Origin: Gemmata massiliana
Lineage (GTDB): Bacteria > Planctomycetota > Planctomycetia > Gemmatales > Gemmataceae
Direction of reading: 5' to 3'
DNA length: 64,000 nt
NCBI RefSeq assembly: GCF_901538265.1
Contig: NZ_LR593886.1
Span: 7,089,738 to 7,153,737 of the forward strand
This document shows positions 8,497 through 16,109 of this stretch, piece by piece. The notes under the pieces were generated by a model, which was given only the letters and a program-made list of their open reading frames with translations, had not been told where the DNA came from and did not search any database. Position 1 is the first letter of the stretch. Each line of letters opens with the position of its first letter. Position numbers and translations under genes: made by a program.

Positions 8497-8916
8497 TCAC
8501 TTTGGTAGGGCGAACGGACTTTCGGGATCCTCGATACTGACGTACACGAACTGCGATTGCGCCTGTAGCGCGTTCACGATGATTGGCCGCACGCCACCGA
8601 TTTGATACGCGCCGCCGAGTTTTGCGTGCGTGAGTTGCGCTTGGACGACCTGACGGTCATTGTCGTAGATAATACCCTGCATCACATCCAGAATCGGCTT
8701 CGACATATTATCCGTGTCTACCGACGGCTCGTTTCCCGCGTAGAAGTTGATGACGACGGCCTTCAGTTCGATGGTGAGTGGCTGATTCGGCCACGCGAGC
8801 GTGGCCGCACCAGCAATCGTCGCTCGCCAGGCCGTAAGGTTCGCCCGCCCCTGCACGGTGCTCTGTTGGTTCGAGATAGGAGGGCCGAGGACCACGAACT
8901 CCAGATGCCGAGCCAT
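8497..8916 (-). CDS. RusA-like Holliday-junction resolvase family protein
   Basis: A 139-residue protein with the RusA signature: D67-x-D69-N70-x-x-K73, D77, then YDNDRQV (D85, D87, Q89), which matches the acidic and lysine active-site residues of RusA. The N-terminus (LEFVVLGPP) matches the family's first strand. RusA enzymes cut four-way DNA junctions symmetrically using magnesium. They are usually phage- or mobile-element-borne, yet no phage genes are near. It is the first gene of a two-gene unit with the HEPN-motif protein downstream. The 360-bp region before it is AT-richer than its surroundings and holds a 14-bp palindrome. Confidence 0.75.
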   Translation of the reverse strand: MARHLEFVVLGPPISNQQSTVQGRANLTAWRATIAGAATLAWPNQPLTIELKAVVINFYAGNEPSVDTDNMSKPILDVMQGIIYDNDRQVVQAQLTHAKLGGAYQIGGVRPIIVNALQAQSQFVYVSIEDPESPFALPK

Positions 8917-9056
8917 CGGCCGCCCTCGTGCGAAGCGCCTTCAAACACCAACTATAAACCTTATCGCCCCGATGCCGTCCGGACAACGTAGGAAGATATG
9001 GGACAAAGATACAAACTATCAACCTGAAAGGTCGCGCTCGCTCCAAGTTTAAAATG

Positions 9057-9070
9057 AACGAACGTTCGTT
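9057..9070. promoter_or_regulatory. Perfect 14-bp palindrome, operator candidate
   Basis: AACGAACGTTCGTT is a perfect palindrome and resembles operators bound by TetR/AcrR-type dimers. It lies 141 bp upstream of the RusA-like gene (minus strand) and 207 bp upstream of the small secreted protein gene (plus strand), in a 360-bp gap (8917-9276) where I see no other feature. Which gene it controls, if any, is not decidable here. Confidence 0.45.
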
Positions 9071-9276
9071 TTGAATTGGGGCCTCCCTCTGTTTCCAAGG
9101 GCCGTCGATGACAAGTCGCGGTACTCCGCGTTCAAAGTGACCCCGCCCCAAAGCAAGGGGCTAATCGCGTTCGAGCGCGTCAAAGAGTGATTGGCTTTTT
9201 CGCGCGGTGCCGTTAATCTCGAACGGCCGGGGCCGAAGAACAGATAACGGTTCCGGAGGCCGCGCGGCGAGCACGG

Positions 9277-9573
9277 ATGAGGTGGCTCTCCTATCTCCTA
9301 GTCTTCCTTTCGATCGCGGCCCCGGTTAACGACACCCGGGCCGTTGATTCCAGTCTGCTGTCTATTCCCATTGCGGATGACGACGACGAGTGCCTTTCCG
9401 CGCGCCGGCGGTCGCACGCAGAAGAAATCCTCCACCGGGAACCGCCCTCGACCGGCGCGACCATTCGGGTCGAAGTTAGCTCGTCCGCGCGAACGCCCGT
9501 AAGCGCTGAACGCGACCGCCTCACGCCGTTCGCCGTCGCTTACCTGCACGTCTTCATGTCCTTGCAGTTGTAG
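9277..9573 (+). CDS. Small secreted hypothetical protein
   Basis: A 98-residue reading frame that starts with a credible signal peptide (MRWLSYLLVFLSIAAPVNDTRA). The mature part is short, charged and without known motifs; it contains an acidic DDDDE run and an Arg-rich patch. A GGAGG lies about 17 bp upstream, rather far for a ribosome site. It is the first of two plus-strand genes with signal peptides (the next is TIGR03067-like). Coding status is plausible but not proven. Confidence 0.45.
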   Translation: MRWLSYLLVFLSIAAPVNDTRAVDSSLLSIPIADDDDECLSARRRSHAEEILHREPPSTGATIRVEVSSSARTPVSAERDRLTPFAVAYLHVFMSLQL

Positions 9574-9803
9574 GCGCTCGTTTTTTGCTCCCCTTTTGAA
9601 GCGAAGCGCTCTCGGTACTCGGGGTGAAAGCCCCGGGCACCTTGACGTGCCCCGCACCCAAACAACACGCCACATTCGCGGGCCGAACCGCCCGTGATGA
9701 TCGAGCCCATCGCGGCGCGCTTCAAGCGTTCGCGCTCTGGTCCGGTGCGAGTGGTCGGGCCACCGCACATTGTCTTGTATCACTTAAATTGCAGGAGTTT
9801 CCG

Positions 9804-10310
9804 ATGACGAATCGTCACCTGATCGCGGCCGCGTTTCTTTGTGTGCTTCCGTTCGGGCTTTCGGGCGCAGCGCCACTCGGTGATCCGCCCCAAAAGACCG
9901 ATCCGCCGGCACCGGACAGCGCGGATGTCAAGAAGCGGAAGGCGGAACAGGAAGAACTCAAGGCACGCGACCTGAAGAAACTGCAAGGGAAGTGGGTGGT
10001 CGTGCGGGAGGTCATCGCCGGCACGCTTCAGGAGGGCGACCGCGGGCACCGGATCTTCAAGGACAATACGCTCCGCGTTAACCGCGTGACCGAGGGGGCG
10101 TTCACGATAGACACCTCGGTGCGGCCCAAGTGCCTCACGCTCACCTACACCGACGAGAAGCAGCGGAAGCGCACGGTCGCGTACATTTACAGCTTCGACG
10201 ACGACCACCTGTTGCTGGGCGGGCGCTTCCCGCACTTCAACGAGGACCGGCCGCTCCCGGATTTCGCTTACGCCGCGACCTTCCTGCGCCTCGAACGTGC
10301 GAAGGAGTGA
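9804..10310 (+). CDS. TIGR03067-like secreted protein
   Basis: A 168-residue exported protein. A signal peptide (MTNRHLIAAAFLCVLPFGLSGA) is followed by a Pro/Lys-rich linker. The rest resembles the planctomycete TIGR03067 domain: DLKKLQGKWVVVREVIAG near residues 58-75, then beta strands ending in FAYAATFLRLER. The start was placed at 9804 because GCAGGAG sits at 9791-9797; the longer frame upstream lacks a ribosome site. The domain's function is unknown, though its 'xLxGxW' opening is shared with small lipocalin-like proteins. A family-A palindromic repeat follows 46 bp after the stop and may end transcription. Confidence 0.78.
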   Translation: MTNRHLIAAAFLCVLPFGLSGAAPLGDPPQKTDPPAPDSADVKKRKAEQEELKARDLKKLQGKWVVVREVIAGTLQEGDRGHRIFKDNTLRVNRVTEGAFTIDTSVRPKCLTLTYTDEKQRKRTVAYIYSFDDDHLLLGGRFPHFNEDRPLPDFAYAATFLRLERAKE

Positions 10311-10356
10311 TACACGGTGGATCGTTGAGTGTGCGGAAGTAAACCGGCACGGGAAG

Positions 10357-10426
10357 CACCCGCTCGTTGGCACTCGCGGTTCGCCCGGAGGCTTTCTTGG
10401 CGACCGCGAGTGTCAACGAGCGGGTG
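10357..10426. repeat. Family-A palindromic repeat, copy 1
   Basis: An inverted repeat whose left arm (CACCCGCTCGTTGGCACTCG...) pairs with the right arm ending GTCAACGAGCGGGTG. Other copies occur at 13460-13528, 43565-43625 and 52755-52822. This copy has a few arm mismatches, including a missing A in GGCGACCGCGAG. It lies 46 bp after the stop codon of the TIGR03067-like gene, in the position of a transcription terminator. Confidence 0.8.
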
Positions 10427-10458
10427 GAGTAAAGGCCCTGTGACCCCCGGATTTCTTC

Positions 10459-10487
10459 TGGATAATTTACCTGTTAATGCGTATACT
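10459..10487 (+). promoter_or_regulatory. Sigma-70-type promoter candidate
   Basis: TGGATA at 10459-10464 and TATACT at 10482-10487 are separated by 17 bp, a good -35/-10 match in this GC-rich genome. It sits in an AT-rich patch and points at the 33-codon reading frame starting 10506, and beyond that at the SRPBCC gene (10782). Confidence 0.45.
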
Positions 10488-10505
10488 TTAGTAGAAGAGT
10501 GTCCG

Positions 10506-10607
10506 ATGGCCCGACCGCGTCAACGAAACGTGCCACCGGATTTACGCGAGTGGCTCGTTTCGAGAGATTTGCGGGCGAAAATTGGTCGAATCTGTCGTCT
10601 GTGTTAG
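10506..10607 (+). CDS. Possible small protein, 33 aa
   Basis: A 33-codon frame (MARPRQRNVPPDLREWLVSR...) follows a promoter-like sequence by 18 bp and has AGAAGAG just upstream as a weak ribosome site. The product is basic and ends in two cysteines. It could be a genuine small protein, the remnant of a longer gene, or chance. The stop codon lies within a paired GTTAGC motif. No family is recognised. Confidence 0.3.
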   Translation: MARPRQRNVPPDLREWLVSRDLRAKIGRICRLC

Positions 10608-10748
10608 CCGAATGTTAGCAGAAATCGGCCCAAAAACGGTGAATTAAGAGTGGTTTTGGAGTCGGAAGTAGTAGGGAAGCAAGCGGTTAGTGAGCTTCGG
10701 CGCAGAGGGGCACGGGGCCGGTTTCCCAAAACGTTAGCAAATGTTAGT
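10603..10748. repeat. Two paired GTTAGC motifs
   Basis: GTTAGC occurs at 10603-10608 and 10614-10619 (11-bp period), and again at 10733-10738 with GTTAGT at 10743-10748 (10-bp period). The same paired arrangement recurs at 24357-24372 and 43915-43930, always in AT-rich intergenic DNA. The roughly one-helical-turn spacing suggests a protein-binding site on one face of the DNA. The pair at 10733 lies 34 bp upstream of the SRPBCC start. Confidence 0.5.
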
Positions 10749-10781
10749 CTCGCTGCCCGATCCACACCCGCGGAGACGTTT

Positions 10782-11243
10782 GTGCCCGTTCACCGCATCA
10801 GCGCCGAGGCGACGATTTCGGCTCCCGCGTCGGTGGTTTACGCCACCATTGCAGACTACCGCGACGGGCACCCGCTCATCCTCCCGCGCCCGCCGTTCGT
10901 GTCCCTGGACGTGGAGCAAGGCGGTATCGGTGCCGGTACGGTGATCCGGTTCCAGATGCGCATGCTCGGCGCCACGCGCACCATGCGGGCCACGATCTCG
11001 GAGCCGGAACCGGGTCGCGTGCTCGTGGAGACGGACGTGGAGGGCCAGATCGTCACGACGTTCACGGTCGATCCGGTTGAGGGCGGGCAAAAGGCGCGCG
11101 TGACGATCGCGACCGACATGAAGGTTCACGGGTGGCCGTTCGGCTGGCTCGAACGGCGCCTCGTCACGCGACTGTTGCAGCCGGTGTACGATCGGGAGAT
11201 CGCGCAACTCGGCGCTGTGGCAGCGGATCGAGCGAAAACGTGA
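10782..11243 (+). CDS. SRPBCC (START/polyketide-cyclase-like) family protein
   Basis: A 153-residue protein with the SRPBCC opening pattern (ISAEATISAPASVVYATIADYRDGHPLILP), a helix-grip fold with a deep cavity for lipids or other hydrophobic ligands. Strands follow at VIRFQMRMLG, GRVLVETDVEG and ARVTIATDM, with a long C-terminal helix. I chose GTG at 10782, where the conserved domain begins and a GGAG lies upstream; the 44-residue extension to 10650 crosses AT-rich motif DNA and looks non-coding. It stands alone. The ligand is not predictable. Confidence 0.75.
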   Translation: MPVHRISAEATISAPASVVYATIADYRDGHPLILPRPPFVSLDVEQGGIGAGTVIRFQMRMLGATRTMRATISEPEPGRVLVETDVEGQIVTTFTVDPVEGGQKARVTIATDMKVHGWPFGWLERRLVTRLLQPVYDREIAQLGAVAADRAKT

Positions 11244-11332
11244 TCGGGGGCGATCTTCTGAACTCGTGGCGCGGTGCTCGCCGATAGTACCGAGTCACGA
11301 CCGATTCTCATTGTACGACGGACCCCGGACCG

Positions 11333-11992
11333 ATGCCCGAACTGACTCTGAACCGCAACGACCGCCGCCCGGTCCCGATGGTGTGCATGTACTGCGGCGC
11401 GACCGCCACCGCGAAACAGGAATGGCGGGTCGTCAATCACAAGCCGAGCAAAAGCGGGGGCGGTGGCGGCGATTTGTCGGTGGTTCCGCTCGGCGACGAT
11501 CCCATTTCGGCGGCGTTCGGGCTGCTCATGCTGCCGTTCGTGCTGTGGGAACTGTTGAAGGGAATTGTGTCGGCGATCGGTGCGGTTGTTGGGTTCGTGA
11601 CGAAGCCCCGAAGTGCGGCCGCGCCCGCGCCTAAACCGGCCGCGCCGGTCGATCCGCCGACAACCCTCGTCGCGGTCACGACTTGCGACCGGCACCGGCG
11701 GTTCCGCGACCGGTTCGTGTGGATCGGCTTCGTGATGGCGATCGGGCTGGTTGCGTTGTGGGTGTGGGCGATCGTCGTCACGCGACGGGTGATGGGCACC
11801 GAGAACACGGACCTGGCCGTCACGCTGGTGATAACGGCGATCTTCTCGACGGTCCTGCTGCCGCTCGCGCTATCGATCTGGTACGTCTTTGCCGGTCCGG
11901 TACTCGTTGACCGCGTGACCGAGAAGGAAGTGGTGCTCGATCGGGTGCGCCAGCCGTACTTCGATGCGACCGGCACCGCGCCGAAAGAGTAG
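11333..11992 (+). CDS. Membrane protein with N-terminal CxxC zinc-like motif
   Basis: A 219-residue protein. Near the N-terminus VCMYCGATAT has a CxxC pair, and a later TTCDRH could complete a metal site. Hydrophobic segments lie near residues 60-87 (PISAAFGLLMLPFVLWELLKGI...) and about 123-145 and 158-185, giving an integral membrane protein. A Pro/Ala-rich stretch links the first and second segments. No known family is recognised. It converges on the glycosyltransferase gene, with a hairpin between them. Confidence 0.7.
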   Translation: MPELTLNRNDRRPVPMVCMYCGATATAKQEWRVVNHKPSKSGGGGGDLSVVPLGDDPISAAFGLLMLPFVLWELLKGIVSAIGAVVGFVTKPRSAAAPAPKPAAPVDPPTTLVAVTTCDRHRRFRDRFVWIGFVMAIGLVALWVWAIVVTRRVMGTENTDLAVTLVITAIFSTVLLPLALSIWYVFAGPVLVDRVTEKEVVLDRVRQPYFDATGTAPKE

Positions 11993-12003
11993 GGCATACG
12001 GAT

Positions 12004-12047
12004 GTCGCCGGTGAACCCCGCTCTTGCGAGCGAAATTCACCGGCGAC
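12004..12047. terminator. Bidirectional hairpin terminator
   Basis: GTCGCCGGTGAA at 12004-12015 pairs perfectly with TTCACCGGCGAC at 12036-12047; an inner CGCTC/GAGCG stem lies in the loop. It sits between the convergent membrane-protein and glycosyltransferase genes. Confidence 0.7.
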
Positions 12048-12075
12048 TGGTGGGGAATCGTGCTCGCACCCCGGC

Positions 12076-13359
12076 TCACGCCGCGGCGCGGGTTTCCGTG
12101 CTCGTGACCGCGTCCGCCGGTAGGAAGCCGTGCTTCGCGAGCGCGCCGCGGAGCTTGCGCATGGCTTCCGTCCAACTGAACGACGGGGCACGCTGAGCGG
12201 CGGCGATGCCGAACCGGTCGGCAGTGGCGCGGTCGGCGAACACCTCGCGCATCCGGGCGATGAGGTGGTCGTTGTCCGGGTCGGCCCACATGCCGGAGTA
12301 GATCTTGTTCTTGGCTTCGATGAGCTTGTAGCCGACCTCGTAGCCCACGGCCGAATCGAAGACCTCACCGACGGCGCTGAACGTGGTGCTCACGAGCGGC
12401 ACCCCGCACCCCATCGCTTCGAGCAGGTGCAGCCCGAACCCCTCGCCGTAGGAGGCGTTCACGTAGCACGTGAGCGAGCGGTACCAGTCGGCCAGTTCGT
12501 GCGGCGTGAGGCTGCCGTGGACGACCTCGATGCGCGAGTCGCCGTGGGTCTTCACCATCGGCGAGCGCGGGGTGATCTTCACCTTGAGGCGCACGTCGCG
12601 CTGGTTCGGGAACGCCTTCACGAACAGGTCGATGACGCGCTGGACGTTCTTACGCAGCCCGCCCTCGTCGAGCGCGCCGGCGGTGCCGAACGTGCAGATT
12701 TCCGGGCCGCTGTTGGCCGGCCGCGGGGAGAACACCTCGGGGTCGTAGCCCAGCGGCACGACCTCCATCGGCACCGTGACACCGTTAGCCCGGAAGCAGT
12801 CCACACCCCACTGACTCGGGATGAGCAGCAGGCCGCACTTGTTCAGGTACTTCGCGGACCCGTGCGGCAGTGTGTCGGTTTCCCACATGGTCCAGGCCGC
12901 GGTGCGTGTACCGGGGCGGAACCGGTGGAGCAGGTGCGGCGGGATGATCGCGAGGCGCGGCTCGTCGAACGTGTACATCCGCTCGGTGGGGACGGCCTCG
13001 TCCGGCACGAACTTCGGGTTCATGAACGCGCGCGGGTCGCGGAACACGTGGACGTTGGACGCGGTCAGCCCGACGAGCGTCTTCAACACGACGTGGTCGT
13101 ACCCGCCGTGGCCGTGGATGTGGCCGGCGAGGTACAGCGGCGGGCCGGGGCGGACCGGCACGAAGAACCCGGCCGGGCGCAGCCCGTGGCGCGGGGAGCG
13201 CAACTTGTTGAAGAACCGGCTGAACTGCCCGGAGGCGAGCCAGCTCGCCGCGCGGCACGACGCACGGAATGCCCCGCGAAAGTCCCGCGTGTACATCAAC
13301 AGGTTGAGTTTCGTGCGAATCGCGTGGATCAGCCCGGCGCGGCCGGTCGCGTCTGCCAT
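12076..13359 (-). CDS. Group-1 (GT4-type) glycosyltransferase
   Basis: A 427-residue GT-B fold enzyme. The C-terminal half holds the donor-binding pattern: GALDEGGLRKNVQRVIDLF, then NASYGEGFGLHLLEAMGCGVPLVST, containing the E-x7-E motif of retaining GT4 enzymes. It would transfer a sugar from a nucleotide donor to glycan or lipid on the cytoplasmic face. Donor and acceptor are unknown. There is no signal peptide. The start at 13359 has GGAG seven bases upstream. It stands alone between the terminator at 12004-12047 and a family-A repeat. Confidence 0.85.
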   Translation of the reverse strand: MADATGRAGLIHAIRTKLNLLMYTRDFRGAFRASCRAASWLASGQFSRFFNKLRSPRHGLRPAGFFVPVRPGPPLYLAGHIHGHGGYDHVVLKTLVGLTASNVHVFRDPRAFMNPKFVPDEAVPTERMYTFDEPRLAIIPPHLLHRFRPGTRTAAWTMWETDTLPHGSAKYLNKCGLLLIPSQWGVDCFRANGVTVPMEVVPLGYDPEVFSPRPANSGPEICTFGTAGALDEGGLRKNVQRVIDLFVKAFPNQRDVRLKVKITPRSPMVKTHGDSRIEVVHGSLTPHELADWYRSLTCYVNASYGEGFGLHLLEAMGCGVPLVSTTFSAVGEVFDSAVGYEVGYKLIEAKNKIYSGMWADPDNDHLIARMREVFADRATADRFGIAAAQRAPSFSWTEAMRKLRGALAKHGFLPADAVTSTETRAAA

Positions 13360-13459
13360 TTCGGTACTCCATTACCGGGACGGCGGATGGTAAAGTTGTG
13401 CCCGAAAAAATCAAGCCGAACTGCGAACCGGGGGAGGTGGAGTGAATGTGGAAGTGCCA

Positions 13460-13528
13460 CACCCGCTCGTTAACACTCGCGGTTCGCCTTGAGATTCTTG
13501 GCGAACCGCGAGTGTTAACGAGCGGGTG
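13460..13528. repeat. Family-A palindromic repeat, copy 2
   Basis: Perfect 29-bp arms at 13460-13488 and 13500-13528 (left arm begins CACCCGCTCGTTAACACTCG) around an 11-base loop. It lies 88 bp past the stop of the parvulin gene, which reads toward it on the minus strand, and 101 bp upstream of the glycosyltransferase start. The rest of the 13360-13615 gap holds only a weaker hairpin near 13576-13600 (CGGTTCGCACCGACCG). Confidence 0.88.
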
Positions 13529-13615
13529 TAGTGATGCAGCTAGCAGAACCCAACGCACCCGCAAACTGAGGTAGAACGGTCGGTTCGCACCGACCGTTCG
13601 CCCAGCAGGTCCGAT

Positions 13616-14740
13616 TTACTTCGGCGCGATGGTGATCTGCGCCTTGGGCTTCATCATCGTGATGACGGACTCGCGGAGCCGCATCGCGTAGAGCATCTGC
13701 ACGTCTTCCTTCACGCCCTTGTCCTCGAACTTCTTGGGGGCGCCCTGGCGCCGCGAGGTCACGAGGATCAGGTGGTAGCCGAACTCGGTGGCGACCACGT
13801 CGGTCATCTCATACGGCTTGAGCGCGAACGCGGCCTTCGCGAACGGCTCGACCATCGCCCCGGCGCGGGGGAAGAAGTTCAGGTCGCCGCCGTCCTTCTT
13901 GGACGGGCAGGTGGAATATTCCTTCGCGTAGGCCGCGAACAGTTCGTCGGTCTTGTTGGTCCGGGCCTGTTCCTTCGCGAGCGCGTCCGCAGTGGGCGGC
14001 AGCGCGGCGACGGCCTTGGCCGCTTCCTGCTCCACCACCTGCTTGATCCCGCGCAGCTTCTGGGCCGCGTCCTTCTGCTTGGCCTCGTCCGTGCCCGGCG
14101 TCATGAGGATGTGGCGCGCGCGGACCATCGTGCCGTCGAACACCTCGGGGCTGCTGTCGAACAGTTGCTTGAGGGCCGCGTCGGTGCCCTGCTGCTGGAC
14201 GAACTTCTCCCACTTCATCTGGGCCGTCACCTCGGTCCGGAACTCGGCCTCGGTGAGCATCATCGCTTCGAGTTCTTTGGTGTAGTCCTTCTTCGCGTCG
14301 GTCAGCTCCTTCTTCAGGTCGCCGATGAGCTTGTTCACGTCCTTCTCGTCGACCGTCACCTTGAGGAGGGTGAGGTACTCGTCGATCAGGGCGTTCTCGA
14401 TCAGGTGGGCCATGATCTCTTTGCGGGCCATCTCCTTGTGCGCGTCCGGGAACTGGCGCAGCGCGCGGTAGACGGCGACCTCGGGAATGGCCTTCCCGTT
14501 AACGGTGGCAGCGGTCCCGGTCGGGCGCACTTCGGGCGCCTTGGCCGCGGGCGTCACGGACGGGGCCACGCCGGGGAGTCCGGCAGCGGCGCCGGGTGCC
14601 CCACCGACCGGCGGGGTCGCGGGTACACCTGCGGGCGGGGTAGCGGGCGGCGCGCCCGGCGCCGGCGGTTGGGCCGCGGCCGACGCGGTCAGGGCCGAAC
14701 CGAGAACCAGGGCCGCGGCCCCGCGAATCGACTTGCGCAT
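13616..14740 (-). CDS. Parvulin-type peptidylprolyl isomerase, exported
   Basis: A 374-residue SurA/PrsA-like protein. A signal peptide (MRKSIRGAAALVLGSALTASAAAQ) is followed by about 60 residues rich in Pro, Ala and Gly. A SurA-N-like region comes next (VNGKAIPEVAVYRALRQFP...), and the parvulin domain starts at VRARHILMTPGTDEAKQK and ends FGYHLILVTSRR. The CPSKKDGGDLNFFPRAGAMVEPFAKAAF segment is the usual parvulin core. The start at 14740 is preceded by GGAGGAAG; the longer frame to 14785 lacks this. It probably aids folding of secreted or outer-membrane proteins in the periplasm. Confidence 0.88.
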   Translation of the reverse strand: MRKSIRGAAALVLGSALTASAAAQPPAPGAPPATPPAGVPATPPVGGAPGAAAGLPGVAPSVTPAAKAPEVRPTGTAATVNGKAIPEVAVYRALRQFPDAHKEMARKEIMAHLIENALIDEYLTLLKVTVDEKDVNKLIGDLKKELTDAKKDYTKELEAMMLTEAEFRTEVTAQMKWEKFVQQQGTDAALKQLFDSSPEVFDGTMVRARHILMTPGTDEAKQKDAAQKLRGIKQVVEQEAAKAVAALPPTADALAKEQARTNKTDELFAAYAKEYSTCPSKKDGGDLNFFPRAGAMVEPFAKAAFALKPYEMTDVVATEFGYHLILVTSRRQGAPKKFEDKGVKEDVQMLYAMRLRESVITMMKPKAQITIAPK

Positions 14741-14883
14741 CTCGGACTTCCTCCAGGCGAATCGGGTGCCCATATCGCCCCCCAAGGCACCCCGGGTTCA
14801 CAAAGGCCGAGGTGATAGCGTGGGTAAGCGGAGGCGTCAAGTCAGAGTTGCGGGCGGATTCAGAGCCGTTGAACGCCCTGGTC

Positions 14884-15142
14884 TTGGCGAACGGCCGGTG
14901 TGAGCCGGCCGCTGGAACCTGCGGTGACCGGTGTTGGTGAACCCCGCCCGCAAGGGCGGTGGGTCGCTCGATCCCGCCGCGTTCGGCCGCTCCTTGTACT
15001 TCCCTCGGGCTTCCACCCGCCGCCCTTGCGGGCGGGGTCACCAACCGCGCGGTGTCCCGGCGCCCCTACGGACAAGGACGCCAAATGCGCTCCGTCATCA
15101 GCTTCGAGCCGCTCACCGGCGGCTCACACTGGCCGTTCGCCA
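14884..15142. repeat. Nested palindromic element (families B and C)
   Basis: Outer arms at 14884-14908 and 15118-15142 (TTGGCGAACGGCCGGTGTGA and its near reverse complement) enclose inner arms at 14934-14964 and 15015-15044 (GGTGAACCCCGCCCGCAAGG and reverse). The left half (about 14884-14972) is nearly repeated at 24038-24136. Family-B pieces also occur at 28368-28395 and 43731-43820. The element fills most of the gap between the parvulin start (14740) and the metalloprotease stop (15168). Frames through it encode no plausible protein. Confidence 0.8.
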
Positions 15143-15167
15143 AAAGTTCTAGGGCGAACCGCGCGTG

Positions 15168-16001
15168 CTAGCGAGCGGTTGGAGACTTCCCGCGCTTGTC
15201 GTAGCGCACGTAGCGGTACGGTGATTTCCGGAACACGTCGTCGATCAGCTCGAACAGGTCCGGATCGTACTTCGCGAGCTTTTCGCGCGTGTTGATGTCG
15301 TTGTGGACGCCCGCGTTCGGTGGGCTATTGCAGTCAAAGTAAGATTGCACACCCTCGGCGAAATACTCACTCGCGTTGGTCGCGGCATAGGTGTCCTTCC
15401 ACAATCCCCGCTCAATCGCCCGGGCGTAGGTCGCGCGGAGCCTAGCCTCGAACTTCGGCTCCGCCGTGCGCAGGCCGTACTGGTGGATGCAGTGGCCGAA
15501 CTCGTGGATCAGAATGTTCTCGCGCGGGTACCGGTCACCCCGCAGGTTCAACAGGTTCTCCTCGCCGCACGACGTGACGCGCCCGCCCAACCCGCGTGCG
15601 CGTTTGTCCCAGTAGTCTTTTGGCGTCATGTTCCGCTGTTCGGGTACGTCCGTGGTCATCTCGGTGGGGGCCATCACGACGAACCGGCAATTGGCCTTCA
15701 CGAGCGCCCGAATGACGTCGTCGCGGTCCGCGAGCATCATCCCGATGAGGTACCGCGCCTCTGCGAGCGCAGCGTCCGACACCTTGTCCGACGCGAGAAT
15801 GGGAAACCCCTTGTACTCAGCCGTTTTCGCGTAAAAAGGATCGAGTTTGAGCGCCTTGCGGAGTTCCTCTGACACCGGCCGAACGACCATCCGCGGTGCC
15901 GGCACAGCGTCGCGCGGTTCAGACGCTCCGACAACGGGGGACAGCAGCAATACGTGCATCGCGAGAACCGCAACCACAGCGAACCAACGCACGAGGCGCA
16001 T
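15168..16001 (-). CDS. Secreted zinc metalloprotease-like protein (ATLF-like)
   Basis: A 277-residue protein with a signal peptide (MRLVRWFAVVAVLAMHVLLLSPVVGAS). The zinc-binding HExxH is in ILIHEFGHCIHQYG, and the third ligand is probably the glutamate of NASEYFAEGVQSYFD, 40-50 residues later. This arrangement matches the anthrax lethal-factor-like / M34-type peptidase domain found in many environmental bacteria. It is probably extracellular or periplasmic; the substrate is unknown. The start was placed at 16001 for the signal peptide; the frame continues upstream but only as antisense of a divergent gene. Confidence 0.78.
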   Translation of the reverse strand: MRLVRWFAVVAVLAMHVLLLSPVVGASEPRDAVPAPRMVVRPVSEELRKALKLDPFYAKTAEYKGFPILASDKVSDAALAEARYLIGMMLADRDDVIRALVKANCRFVVMAPTEMTTDVPEQRNMTPKDYWDKRARGLGGRVTSCGEENLLNLRGDRYPRENILIHEFGHCIHQYGLRTAEPKFEARLRATYARAIERGLWKDTYAATNASEYFAEGVQSYFDCNSPPNAGVHNDINTREKLAKYDPDLFELIDDVFRKSPYRYVRYDKRGKSPTAR

Positions 16002-16109
16002 GGCGATCGTCTCCGGTTCGTAACGAGGACCGCGAATATCGTAACGCATCCGAAATGCCCAGGTATGATCGAATCGTGAGACCCATTCGCGTGATTCCGG
16101 GAGAGGGCC

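Noticed and set aside
14884..15142. CRISPR-like repeats
   Set aside because: Repeats are inverted, few and unevenly spaced, with no unique spacers of constant length and no cas gene anywhere in the window.
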